From: Dorea sp. AM10-31
Lineage (GTDB): Bacteria; Bacillota; Clostridia; Lachnospirales; Lachnospiraceae
Assembly: GCF_003435815.1 (NCBI RefSeq)
Contig: NZ_QTUV01000013.1
Location: 1-35,559 of the forward strand
Direction: 5' to 3'
Length of the DNA stretch: 35,559 bases
Shown in pieces: positions 28,539 through 35,559 of this stretch. How positions within the stretch are numbered: position 1 is the stretch's first letter; each line of letters opens with the position of its first letter. The notes under the pieces are model-generated. The model was not told the DNA's origin, did no database searches, and worked only from the letters and a program-made list of their open reading frames with translations. A program made the position numbers and the translations under genes.

Positions 28539-31271
28539 ATGAAAAACATAAAAAAATGGATCGCCGCATTCCTGGCGATCGTAATGTGTGCCAGTATTCT
28601 GCCAAATCTTCCAGCATCAGCGGCGGCAGATAAGGTGGCATATCACGGAAAAATGACCTATGGAGGAGTAACCGTAGGAAAGTTTTCAGTAAATGGGAAG
28701 GTTGCTTTTTGTATGGAACATAAAAAAAGCACGCCACCGACTGGAACGAAATTAACAACCTCAATCTATAAGAATAAAAATGTACAGAAAGTACTTTATT
28801 ACGGATGGAAAGGCCAGGAACAGTGGAATGGCTTTAAAAGTGAAGCACAGGGATATGTATGTACTTCACTCGCATTGAGTTATTATTACAGTGGCGCGAA
28901 ATCTGTAATCAGTTTAGGTGGTCCTACAGATGCAAAAATAGGATTATCTAAGTTTCTGAATTATATCAAAAATAAGACAGTACCGTCCAAAGAAGTAGAT
29001 TTTAGCGTGTCTGTTGCAAAAAGTTATATCAGTGGCTCTGTGCAGCGGACAAAAAATATAACTTTTAAAGCAGATAGCAGAAATAAGGTAACGATAACAT
29101 TACCGAAAAATGTAACGTTAAAACGTGTTACTGGTAAAACCAGTGGCACTACCGGAAAAGTACAGATCTATGGTGGAAGCACCTTTTATCTGACCGCTCC
29201 ATTGTCCATGAGTGGAGCTTTTAGCACAGGTAAAATTAAAGGTACGCTTCATGAGTTCCAAAGTATTTTGTGTAAAACAAAGAGTGCTAAAACACAGAAT
29301 CTTATAAAATCAGGAGTAAAAGATCCAACAAAAACGACATCACTGAAAGTAGAATGGACTGCCGCCCCGGGGAAGGTCATTATCAAAAAAATGTTGAAAT
29401 CGACTGCAGGTGTGGAAGTGGCTGCTGGTGCAGGAGTAGAGTTTACCGCAATTAATTCTACTACAAAAAAGAAAGTCGTATTTAAAACGGATTCAAAAGG
29501 TGTGGCAGAAGTAACGCTTTCTGCCGGAGACTGGATCGTTTATGAGACAGATGCACCGGAAGGCTATACTCCGGCAAATCCGTTTAAGGTGCACATCGTA
29601 GGAGCTACGATTGCCAAAAAAATAGTTAATCAGGAGATTAATAGCATACAGATTCTGAAAAAAGATGCAGTGACAGGAAAACCATTAGCCAATGCAACTT
29701 TCAAGATCCGTTCCAAGGAAACAGGAGAAGATATTACCTGGAAGAAAGAAGATGGAAGCTCTTTTGTAGAATTTACAACAGGTGATAATGGTGTCGCAAT
29801 TCTTCCTTATGCAACAAGCGTGAAAGAAGGCGAAACAGAATCGTTGAATTATCTGCAGCCGGGTGAATATGAACTGGTGGAAACAGATGCACCAGAAGGA
29901 TATTTTAAGGCAAAGGATTTGACATTCTCAATCAAAGATGGATGGAAAGGCGAGCCGATCAGCTTAACGGTATCTGATCAGCCTACAGAAATCCTTATTT
30001 CTAAAACAGATATCACCGGTGAAAAAGAACTGCCGGGAGCAGAGCTGAGTGTGACCGATGAAGAAGGAAATGAAATTGATCATTGGATCTCAGAGGAAGA
30101 AGCTCATAAGATAACCGGACTGGTTGTGGGAAAGAAATATACGCTTACAGAGGTACTTGCACCGGATGGATACTGCAAGGCGAATAGCATTGAATTTACA
30201 GTGAAAGATGAAGGCAGCCAAAAAGTTGTCATGAAAGACAAGCAGGTGATAATCTCAAAAACAGATATAACCGGTGAGAAAGAACTGCCACGAGCAGAGC
30301 TGAGCTTAACGGACGAAGAAGGAAATGAGCTGGATCATTGGACATCCGGAGAAGAACCGCATGTGATTTCCGGATTAGTTGTGGGAAAGAAGTATATTTT
30401 ATCCGAAAAAGTTGCACCAAGCGAATATTGTAAAGCAAATGATATTACATTCACGGTTGCTGATGATGGAAAAAATCAGAAAGTTGTCATGAAAGACAAA
30501 CAAGTACAGATCCTGAAACTGGATGAAAAAACGAAGAAGCCACTTGTTGGTGCGGAGCTGGTAATCAAAGACGAAAAGGGAAATGAGATCGATCGTTGGA
30601 TTTCAGAAGAAACTCCACACAAGGTAGATGGTCTGATAGTAGGGCAGAAGTATATCTTGTCTGAAAAAACAGCACCGGATGGATACAGCAAGGCGAAAGA
30701 CGTGGAGTTTACAGTCAAAGATGATGGCGAAACACAGACTGTAGAAATGAAAGATGTCAGGACAAGAATTGAAGTAAAGAAGCTGGCATCAGATACTAAG
30801 AAACTGCTAGAGGGATGCAAACTGCAGATCATAGCTGCAGAAGATATTAAGTCGGAAGCAAAGCTGGGAGAAGATGATCAGAAAATCCTTTATAAAAAAG
30901 GAAAAGTAATTGAAGAGTTTTCTTCCAGAAAAACGAGCTGGAAAAAGGAAAAGTTTCCGGCAGGAAAATATATTCTTCATGAAGTATCTTGCCCGAAGAA
31001 GTATAAGCTGGCTAAAGATGTGAAATTCACGATCAAAAAAACATCCAAGCTGCAGACGGTCGTAATGATTGATGAACTTCAGATTGGAACGATCGATACC
31101 AATATTCCACATTCAGGACGTGAAGATAAAAATACAAATGTAAAAACAGGGGATCAGGCAAATCCGTTACTTTCTGTAATATTGCTTGCCGGATCAGCAG
31201 CACTTGTCCTTTATATAAAAAAGAGACAAGGAAAGGAAGAAGAGGATGAGGAAGCAAAAGAAAAGAAATAG
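28539..31271 (+). CDS. Cell-wall-anchored SpaA/Cna_B-repeat surface protein
   Basis: A 910-aa exported protein. There is an N-terminal signal peptide (cleavage near ASA-A, residues 27-30) and then a thioester-domain-like region: Cys58 in AFCMEH is kept, but the TQ position reads CTS (108-110). Six SpaA/Cna_B-type domains follow from about residue 280 to 845. Each has the lysine near its start (for example ILISKTD) and the glutamate before AP-x-GY (for example TLTEVLAPDGY) that form isopeptide bonds in this family. Three of them (about 486-742) are close tandem copies with an ~85-residue period. The end has NVKTGD, a membrane segment and a charged tail, a sortase signal. Probably an adhesin or contact factor of the conjugative element. 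AGGAGGAAG precedes the start. Confidence 0.88.
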   Translation: MKNIKKWIAAFLAIVMCASILPNLPASAAADKVAYHGKMTYGGVTVGKFSVNGKVAFCMEHKKSTPPTGTKLTTSIYKNKNVQKVLYYGWKGQEQWNGFKSEAQGYVCTSLALSYYYSGAKSVISLGGPTDAKIGLSKFLNYIKNKTVPSKEVDFSVSVAKSYISGSVQRTKNITFKADSRNKVTITLPKNVTLKRVTGKTSGTTGKVQIYGGSTFYLTAPLSMSGAFSTGKIKGTLHEFQSILCKTKSAKTQNLIKSGVKDPTKTTSLKVEWTAAPGKVIIKKMLKSTAGVEVAAGAGVEFTAINSTTKKKVVFKTDSKGVAEVTLSAGDWIVYETDAPEGYTPANPFKVHIVGATIAKKIVNQEINSIQILKKDAVTGKPLANATFKIRSKETGEDITWKKEDGSSFVEFTTGDNGVAILPYATSVKEGETESLNYLQPGEYELVETDAPEGYFKAKDLTFSIKDGWKGEPISLTVSDQPTEILISKTDITGEKELPGAELSVTDEEGNEIDHWISEEEAHKITGLVVGKKYTLTEVLAPDGYCKANSIEFTVKDEGSQKVVMKDKQVIISKTDITGEKELPRAELSLTDEEGNELDHWTSGEEPHVISGLVVGKKYILSEKVAPSEYCKANDITFTVADDGKNQKVVMKDKQVQILKLDEKTKKPLVGAELVIKDEKGNEIDRWISEETPHKVDGLIVGQKYILSEKTAPDGYSKAKDVEFTVKDDGETQTVEMKDVRTRIEVKKLASDTKKLLEGCKLQIIAAEDIKSEAKLGEDDQKILYKKGKVIEEFSSRKTSWKKEKFPAGKYILHEVSCPKKYKLAKDVKFTIKKTSKLQTVVMIDELQIGTIDTNIPHSGREDKNTNVKTGDQANPLLSVILLAGSAALVLYIKKRQGKEEEDEEAKEKK
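30003..30770 (+). repeat. Tandem ~255-bp repeats inside the surface-protein gene
   Basis: The sequence AAAACAGATATCACCGGTGA at 30003 recurs nearly unchanged at 30258, and a more diverged third copy starts near 30510. They encode successive SpaA-type domains. Such repeats can expand or contract by recombination. Confidence 0.75.
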
Positions 31272-32127
31272 AAAGATGCTGATTAGCTGCCTGTTGACAG
31301 GTAGCATCCTGTTAAGCGCGTTGCCGGGACAAGTTGTCTCAGCAGGCGAAAAAACGGTTACAAAATCAAAAACATATACGGCAGATAATAAAAATCAGAC
31401 ATATGATTTTCCAAAATCGATCACAAAGAATGGGAAAAAATATTTACTCAGAGTCACGAAGTATGATGTACTCTCCGAAAAGCCGGCAAAAAAAGAAAAA
31501 GAAGTACAGATTTCCAGAAAAAGCAATGTAAAAGCAAAAGGAAAAAAGGCTGATTTTCCCAAGCAGATAAAGAAAGATGGAATTACTTATGTACTTCAAA
31601 ATGTTGATCAGAAAGACGTGGAGTATAAGAAAGCTTATACCCAGTCAGTGACCGGATATACAGACTATGATCATCAGGTATCAAGCAGCCAGGTACCGGC
31701 GATAAAGACGATCACGGTAAAAAACGCAGCGACAGGAAAGATGGAAAAAGTACAGTGTAAGCTTTCTGGAATAACAAAAACCAGTAAATCCGGATGGCAG
31801 AATACACATATCAATATCACATTTAAAAATTATGATGCGGATGTGTATGAGTGGCAGGGAAAACAGATTAAAAAAAATACAACTAATCCATTGAAAGGTT
31901 ATGAAAGTGAACTGTTGAAATCCGTTGGAGCATCTAAGTCAGATCACAGGGTGCTCCGGTCTTACTGGGTTGGCAAGCCATATACAAAAAATGGAATGAC
32001 TTACCGGAATGCCAGGGCAGATGTGCAGAGGAGCGTTGCTTATTACAGAGTAAATTACCGTGGCAGCATAAAAGAAAAAAAGAGATGGGAGTTGTATATA
32101 CAGCCAACTATTCAGGAAAAAAGGTAA
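31246..32127 (+). CDS. Secreted element protein, zero-frame product
   Basis: A 293-aa protein with a basic N-terminus, a signal peptide (LISCLLTGSILLSALPG, cleavage near VSA-G) and a Lys-rich extracellular region with two similar blocks (YDFPKSITKNGKKYLLRVT and FPKQIKKDGITYVLQNV). Its last residues, RWELYIQPTIQEKR, look unlike the rest. In the -1 frame the sequence continues smoothly as EMGVVYTANYSGK and into a membrane anchor. The change can occur exactly at A AAA AAG (32076-32082). With the shift the protein would be 361 aa and membrane-anchored. It overlaps the surface-protein gene by 26 bp, so is translated with it. Family not recognised by name. Confidence 0.7.
   Translation: MRKQKKRNRKMLISCLLTGSILLSALPGQVVSAGEKTVTKSKTYTADNKNQTYDFPKSITKNGKKYLLRVTKYDVLSEKPAKKEKEVQISRKSNVKAKGKKADFPKQIKKDGITYVLQNVDQKDVEYKKAYTQSVTGYTDYDHQVSSSQVPAIKTITVKNAATGKMEKVQCKLSGITKTSKSGWQNTHINITFKNYDADVYEWQGKQIKKNTTNPLKGYESELLKSVGASKSDHRVLRSYWVGKPYTKNGMTYRNARADVQRSVAYYRVNYRGSIKEKKRWELYIQPTIQEKR
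32076..32082 (+). promoter_or_regulatory. A AAA AAG slippery heptamer
   Basis: In the zero frame the codons read GAA-AAA-AAG, so the heptamer has the phase needed for -1 slippage; the new frame then reads GAG-ATG-GGA. A weak stem (AGTTG with CAACT, 10-nt loop) lies downstream at about 32090-32109. It is the bacterial slippery sequence used by dnaX and several IS elements. A sequencing or true indel in the A7 run would look the same. Confidence 0.5.
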
Positions 32128-32330
32128 TAGAAAGTGACAGTGAATCTATTTACCAGATTAAGGCTGTAGCAACGTATCATCCAGAACCAGTGGATTATAC
32201 GCCGATATATGTGGGGATTGGAATCTTCCTGCTGTTGGCATTGATCGTGATTATTCTATTTATTTTGAGAAGAAAAAAGGAAAAGACAGAAGAAAAGGAG
32301 AGAATAAAGAATGGACAAGTGGGCGAGTAA
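32085..32330 (+). CDS. Membrane-anchor part of the preceding protein, -1 frame
   Basis: This frame encodes VVYTANYSGKKV, an extracellular strand-like region, and a single transmembrane helix (YVGIGIFLLLALIVIILFIL) followed by a basic-acidic tail RRKKEKTEEKE. The ATG at 32085 has no convincing ribosome-binding site. The content fits the missing C-terminus of the protein upstream rather than an independent gene. It overlaps the zero frame by 43 bp and the next gene by 20 bp. Confidence 0.65.
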   Translation: MGVVYTANYSGKKVIESDSESIYQIKAVATYHPEPVDYTPIYVGIGIFLLLALIVIILFILRRKKEKTEEKERIKNGQVGE

Positions 32331-32538
32331 TATTAATAAGTTATGTACAGCAGTTACACCGTATACATACATTCTTATTGCAGTTGCATTTATTGTGATT
32401 GGTGTAATGTGTGCAATTCCAAGTGAGGAATCAAGACAGAAAGGGAAAAAATCACTTCCATGGGTAATATTAGGAGCGTTATTGATCTTAGGCGCAATCT
32501 ATACAGCAAAATGGATCACAGGGCAGATTGCATTTTAA
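32311..32538 (+). CDS. Two-TM pilin-like protein (TrbC/VirB2 type)
   Basis: A 75-aa protein with two hydrophobic helices (about 16-36, TYILIAVAFIVIGVMCAI; about 49-69, PWVILGALLILGAIYTAKW) joined by a short polar loop, SEESRQKGKKS. Size and topology resemble VirB2/TrbC-like pilins of type IV secretion systems, which fits the coupling protein downstream. There is no strong sequence motif, so a generic small membrane protein remains possible. AAGGAGAG precedes the start. Confidence 0.55.
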   Translation: MDKWASNINKLCTAVTPYTYILIAVAFIVIGVMCAIPSEESRQKGKKSLPWVILGALLILGAIYTAKWITGQIAF

Positions 32539-32631
32539 ATGCAATGCCTACAAGAGAGCTATGAGATGGTTATATTCATGGATATGAAGATAACTATGTT
32601 TTGAGATGTGGAGAAAAGGAGAAGGTGGAAA

Positions 32632-32733
32632 ATGGAAACTATCAAAATTGAAATAATTAAGAAAAACGAACAAAAAACGGAAGAAAGATATGAAGGATAT
32701 GTTAAGCAGTTGATCGAAAGAAAGCAGAGGTAG
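32632..32733 (+). CDS. Tiny 33-aa ORF
   Basis: ATG at 32632, preceded by AAGGAGAAGG, opens a 33-aa charged frame starting METIKIEIIKKNEQKTE and ending LIERKQR. No family recognised. The good ribosome-binding site and the close packing with the next two frames support translation. Confidence 0.5.
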   Translation: METIKIEIIKKNEQKTEERYEGYVKQLIERKQR

Positions 32734-32736
32734 CAA

Positions 32737-32841
32737 ATGGAGAAGATACAGATATTTATTGATGAGGATACATTGACTCAAGAAGAAGTAGAAGAATGTA
32801 TGACGGAGATAACGGAAGATGAAGAACAGCAAGATAAATGA
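32737..32841 (+). CDS. Tiny 34-aa acidic ORF
   Basis: It begins 3 bp after the previous stop and encodes a very acidic 34-aa peptide (MEKIQIFIDEDTLTQEEVEE...EEQQDK). It overlaps the start of the ArdC-like gene by 23 bp. The acidic make-up is reminiscent of DNA-mimic anti-restriction peptides, but at 34 residues this is speculation. Confidence 0.5.
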   Translation: MEKIQIFIDEDTLTQEEVEECMTEITEDEEQQDK

Positions 32842-34282
32842 GTATCGTGAAAATTTAGCAAAAACCTTTCTGTCTGTTCTTGAAGAAAAACAGTTAGATT
32901 GGAAAAAAGGATGGACAGCAGAAAAGCCTCAAAATGCCGAAACAGGATATAAATACAGGGGAATCAATTTTATGTATTTGAAATTGATTGCCAGGGCGAG
33001 AGGATATGAAGATAATCGTTGGGCTTCATTCCTGCAAATAAAAAAGAATGGATGGAAGCTTCAAAATGCGAAAGGACATGGTGTAAAAGTTGAATATTGG
33101 TTTCCTTATGATGATGAAGAAAAAAAGGCAGTCACATGGAAGGAGCTGAAAGATGTAGATGGACGGATCGGAGAAGGATATTCTCTGCGAGCAACATATA
33201 CCACAGTATTTAATGGTGATCTGATTGAAGGTATTCCGGAAAAAATTAAGGAAAATCATAAAGAAGTTGATCAGGAACAATTGATTGAAAAGATTGCAGA
33301 AGGCATGCAAGTACCAATCTATAACGATGGTCAGGATCAGGCTTATTATATACCTGCAAAAGATGAGATCCATTTGCCAGAAAAGAACAGCTTTTTTAAT
33401 TCTTATGCATATAATGCGACTGCATTACATGAACTTGCTCATGCAACAGGGCATGAAAAAAGATTGAACAGGGAAATGAAAGGACATTTTGGAACTCCGG
33501 AATATGCACACGAGGAGCTGGTTGCAGAAATGACCTCCTGTTTTTTGTCTGCGGATCTGCAGGTAGAACAGACACAGGAACATATTGATAACCACAAGGC
33601 ATATGTTCAGAGCTGGATTCAGATGATTGAAGACAAGCCGGAAAATCTGGTGAAAGCGATTGCACAGGCAGAAAAAGCTTCACAATATATGGATGAAATG
33701 GCAGAACGAGAGAAAGATAAGGCTATTGAAAAGGCAGAAGAACGAACCATGGAAGTGGACGAAAGCTGTATAGAATCCAAAAATCCGATAGAAAAACGGA
33801 AAGAAGTAATGAAAGAAACCCCTGTGCAGGATTTTCTGCAGGCATTAAAGATGAAGGACACAAATAAGATGTCTAACATTTTAAAAAGAGAAGAGCTGGA
33901 AATTGGCAACGCTGTATTCACTACGAATGAAAGTGCAGTGAAAAGTCAAGAGGTTCAGTTTGGTGATAAGTATAATCGAGTGGTTGCAAGATTTTATAGC
34001 ACATATGAACCGTTGCAGGTGTTAGAGCCTGAAAAGCCAATTGTATCAAACATTTCTGCAATTGTATATCAGAATGATGTTCCAGTTGCAGTTGGAAATG
34101 TAGGTGGAAAAGAAGCAATATCCCTAAAAGAAGCTAAAGAAAACTATGAAGAGGTTAAGGAAACATGGGAAAGGCTTACAGATCAGAAAGGCATTACATG
34201 GGATAAAGATTTGCAGAAAGCCATGCAGGATACAATAAATAAAGCCAGAGCTATGCAAAAAGGACAAGAGTTGGAGCGGTAA
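32819..34282 (+). CDS. ArdC-type antirestriction protein with zincin metallopeptidase domain
   Basis: A 487-aa protein. The N-terminal ArdC-like single-stranded-DNA-binding domain shows YRENLAKTFLSVLEEKQLDW, YRGINFMYL and RWASFLQIKKNGWKL. A zincin-type metallopeptidase domain follows with HELAHATGH (204-212) and the downstream EELVAEM glutamate. About 200 further residues are Glu/Lys-rich. ArdC proteins shield incoming single-stranded DNA of conjugative elements from host restriction. Position just before the coupling protein fits that role. The start overlaps the upstream tiny ORF. Confidence 0.85.
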   Translation: MKNSKINEYRENLAKTFLSVLEEKQLDWKKGWTAEKPQNAETGYKYRGINFMYLKLIARARGYEDNRWASFLQIKKNGWKLQNAKGHGVKVEYWFPYDDEEKKAVTWKELKDVDGRIGEGYSLRATYTTVFNGDLIEGIPEKIKENHKEVDQEQLIEKIAEGMQVPIYNDGQDQAYYIPAKDEIHLPEKNSFFNSYAYNATALHELAHATGHEKRLNREMKGHFGTPEYAHEELVAEMTSCFLSADLQVEQTQEHIDNHKAYVQSWIQMIEDKPENLVKAIAQAEKASQYMDEMAEREKDKAIEKAEERTMEVDESCIESKNPIEKRKEVMKETPVQDFLQALKMKDTNKMSNILKREELEIGNAVFTTNESAVKSQEVQFGDKYNRVVARFYSTYEPLQVLEPEKPIVSNISAIVYQNDVPVAVGNVGGKEAISLKEAKENYEEVKETWERLTDQKGITWDKDLQKAMQDTINKARAMQKGQELER

Positions 34283-34300
34283 ACGTCAGAGGTAATGATT

Positions 34301-34780
34301 ATGGAATATAGAGGCGTAGAGATTGATGGCAGCATCTTAAAATCAGAAAAAGATGTAGATGAATTTCTGGAAAGATTAACAGTAGATCGATTGAAAGTTG
34401 CAACAGAAATATTTGCTTATAAGCCTACAATGGATATGAGTATTTATATTGACGAGCTTTCAGAGAAACTTGTAAATAAGTTTGGATATACTTGGGAGAA
34501 GATAGATGAATTGGAAAAATCATGTCTTAAAAATGTAGAAAAGGAAAATTGCGAAACTATTGATCTGTGGAAAGGTGAAATGTTTGTAATTCCATCTATT
34601 GACGTATATTCAAGGGCTGAAAAGAAAACGTCCATGATCATTACGGATCCTAAAATGGAATTATATAAATGTTCAAAAGAAACATTGGAGAAAAGAGGGT
34701 ACATAGTTCATTTATTGAATCTGGATGATCCCTTGCATTCTATGGGATTTAATCCATTGGAGCAGATTAAAGAAGAATAA
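34301..34780 (+). CDS. Chimeric small protein: unknown N-terminus fused to a coupling-protein fragment
   Basis: A 159-aa frame. The first ~90 residues (MEYRGVEIDGSILKSEKDVD... to ETIDLW) are unlike any family I recognise and look soluble and helical. From KGEMFVIPS onward the sequence is identical, in frame, to the coupling protein just after its Walker A, up to the window edge; it ends GFNPLEQIKEE and a stop. The frame shifted by +1 then continues NNSLDENIEKAMLKNVKETK...MER to 34862, probably the original C-terminus. I infer that a copy of about 208 bp of the coupling gene was inserted here. The start at 34301 has AGAGGT 7 nt upstream; 34295 would be too close. Confidence 0.6.
   Translation: MEYRGVEIDGSILKSEKDVDEFLERLTVDRLKVATEIFAYKPTMDMSIYIDELSEKLVNKFGYTWEKIDELEKSCLKNVEKENCETIDLWKGEMFVIPSIDVYSRAEKKTSMIITDPKMELYKCSKETLEKRGYIVHLLNLDDPLHSMGFNPLEQIKEE
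34571..34735 (+). repeat. Direct repeat copy 1 of coupling-protein segment
   Basis: These 165 bp, beginning AAAGGTGAAATGTTTG, are identical to 35395-35559. The copy is internal to the small gene; the repeat may extend further, since the second copy runs off the window. The likely insert ends near 34778. Confidence 0.95.
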
Positions 34781-34866
34781 TTCATTAGATGAAAATATAG
34801 AAAAAGCAATGTTGAAAAACGTAAAAGAAACAAAGAAAATGCAGCAGGAGATGGAACGATAGAAAG

Positions 34867-35559
34867 ATGTTACAGAAGAAAGAAAAAAGCTATAAGCAAA
34901 CCATGAAATTAAATCGGTTTCTTGCAAATAAATATGTGATTGCAGCAAGATGTATATTTACAGATATTTTTTTCTTTTTATTGGTTTCTTATATAGTGAA
35001 TATTATATGCAATTTTCCTAAATTGGTTAAGAATCTGGAGCATCCGGAAAAATATATAGGGTTATCCAATCTGATTCCGGATTTCGTAAAAATTAGTACA
35101 TATCCGATTTTGAAAGTTATATATATCATAGTCGGAGTCGGTTGCTTGCTATGTAATATCGTGATGATATATCAGATACGTTCTGGATTTGCAGAAGAAA
35201 ATCTTAATGTTGGCCAAAAGGGGGTAGCCAGATGGACAACAAACAAAGAGATAAAAGAGCAGTATCGGGAAATACCGGATAGAGATAAAGAGTTCCCTGG
35301 ATATGGGGGAACCATTATTTCAAGAATAGGAAAAAATTTATATATTGATCATTCTGTAATCAATAACCTGATTATCGGAATAACCAGATCTGGCAAAGGT
35401 GAAATGTTTGTAATTCCATCTATTGACGTATATTCAAGGGCTGAAAAGAAAACGTCCATGATCATTACGGATCCTAAAATGGAATTATATAAATGTTCAA
35501 AAGAAACATTGGAGAAAAGAGGGTACATAGTTCATTTATTGAATCTGGATGATCCCTTG
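34867..35559 (+). CDS. VirD4/TraG-type conjugative coupling protein, partial
   Basis: The first 231 residues of a type IV coupling protein; the right edge cuts it. Two membrane helices lie near residues 30-50 and 85-108 (VIYIIVGVGCLLCNIVMI). Then come the conserved GQKGVARWTTNKEI and Walker A GITRSGKGE, followed by SMIITDPKMELY (Walker-B-like element of the family is beyond or here). These proteins link the relaxosome to the mating channel. The start has no perfect ribosome-binding site but lies 5 bp after the stop of the upstream remnant frame. Confidence 0.88.
   Translation, partial: MLQKKEKSYKQTMKLNRFLANKYVIAARCIFTDIFFFLLVSYIVNIICNFPKLVKNLEHPEKYIGLSNLIPDFVKISTYPILKVIYIIVGVGCLLCNIVMIYQIRSGFAEENLNVGQKGVARWTTNKEIKEQYREIPDRDKEFPGYGGTIISRIGKNLYIDHSVINNLIIGITRSGKGEMFVIPSIDVYSRAEKKTSMIITDPKMELYKCSKETLEKRGYIVHLLNLDDPL
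35395..35559 (+). repeat. Direct repeat copy 2, in the coupling-protein gene
   Basis: Identical over 165 bp to 34571-34735, 824 bp upstream. It begins within the last part of Walker A (SGKGE) and continues to the window edge. Confidence 0.95.

Overview
The window is the replication-origin region of a low-GC Clostridia chromosome, most likely a gut member of the Lachnospiraceae. The reasons are the origin gene order (gyrA, gyrB, recF, S4-domain gene, dnaN, dnaA, oriC, rpmH, rnpA, yidD, yidC, jag, mnmE, mnmG, rsmG, parA, parB), the companion genes (DUF4446 and DUF3881 families, C_GCAxxG_C_C redox protein), and Bacillus-type parS and DnaA-box sequences. Species cannot be fixed from the sequence alone.

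Layout. At 1-190 two tandem rRNA-type promoters point leftward out of the window, so the left edge lies in the leader of an rRNA operon. A tRNA-Ser(GCU), an acyltransferase (plsC), a membrane protein gene ending inside a GGGGACGGGG palindromic repeat, and a small XRE/DUF2975 regulatory operon follow, all on the minus strand. From 5.3 to 13.9 kb gyrA, gyrB, recF, the S4 gene, dnaN and dnaA also read leftward. The DnaA-box cluster at 14.0-14.13 kb is the probable oriC, with more boxes between dnaA and dnaN. To its right rpmH through DUF3881 (14.3-27.7 kb) read rightward, so genes on each side are transcribed away from the origin. The exception is an alpha/beta-hydrolase gene on the minus strand between rsmG and parA. 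Next to it is an ~800-bp AT-rich spacer with four perfect 16-bp parS sites.

From about 27.75 kb the content changes to an integrative/conjugative-type element: an HTH gene after tandem terminators, tiny ORFs, a 910-aa cell-wall-anchored SpaA/Cna_B-type surface protein, a secreted protein whose membrane anchor lies in the -1 frame after a perfect A AAA AAG heptamer, a two-TM pilin-like protein, an ArdC-type antirestriction protein, and the start of a VirD4/TraG coupling protein running off the right edge. The last 165 bases of the window exactly repeat a segment 824 bp upstream, fused inside a small gene. No integrase, relaxase or VirB4 is visible, so the element continues outside.

How the genes fit together. 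The core genes start replication (DnaA, oriC, DnaN), relieve supercoiling (GyrAB), segregate the origin (ParA, ParB, parS), repair DNA (RecF), and support tRNA processing and modification, ribosome function and membrane-protein insertion (RnpA, MnmE/MnmG, RsmG, YidC/Jag). The accessory region looks like the surface and transfer end of a mobile element placed near the origin. Most interesting for follow-up: the frameshift-controlled anchor, the coupling-protein duplication, terminators abutting Shine-Dalgarno sites, the parS/promoter arrangement, and the operator repeats of the XRE operon.
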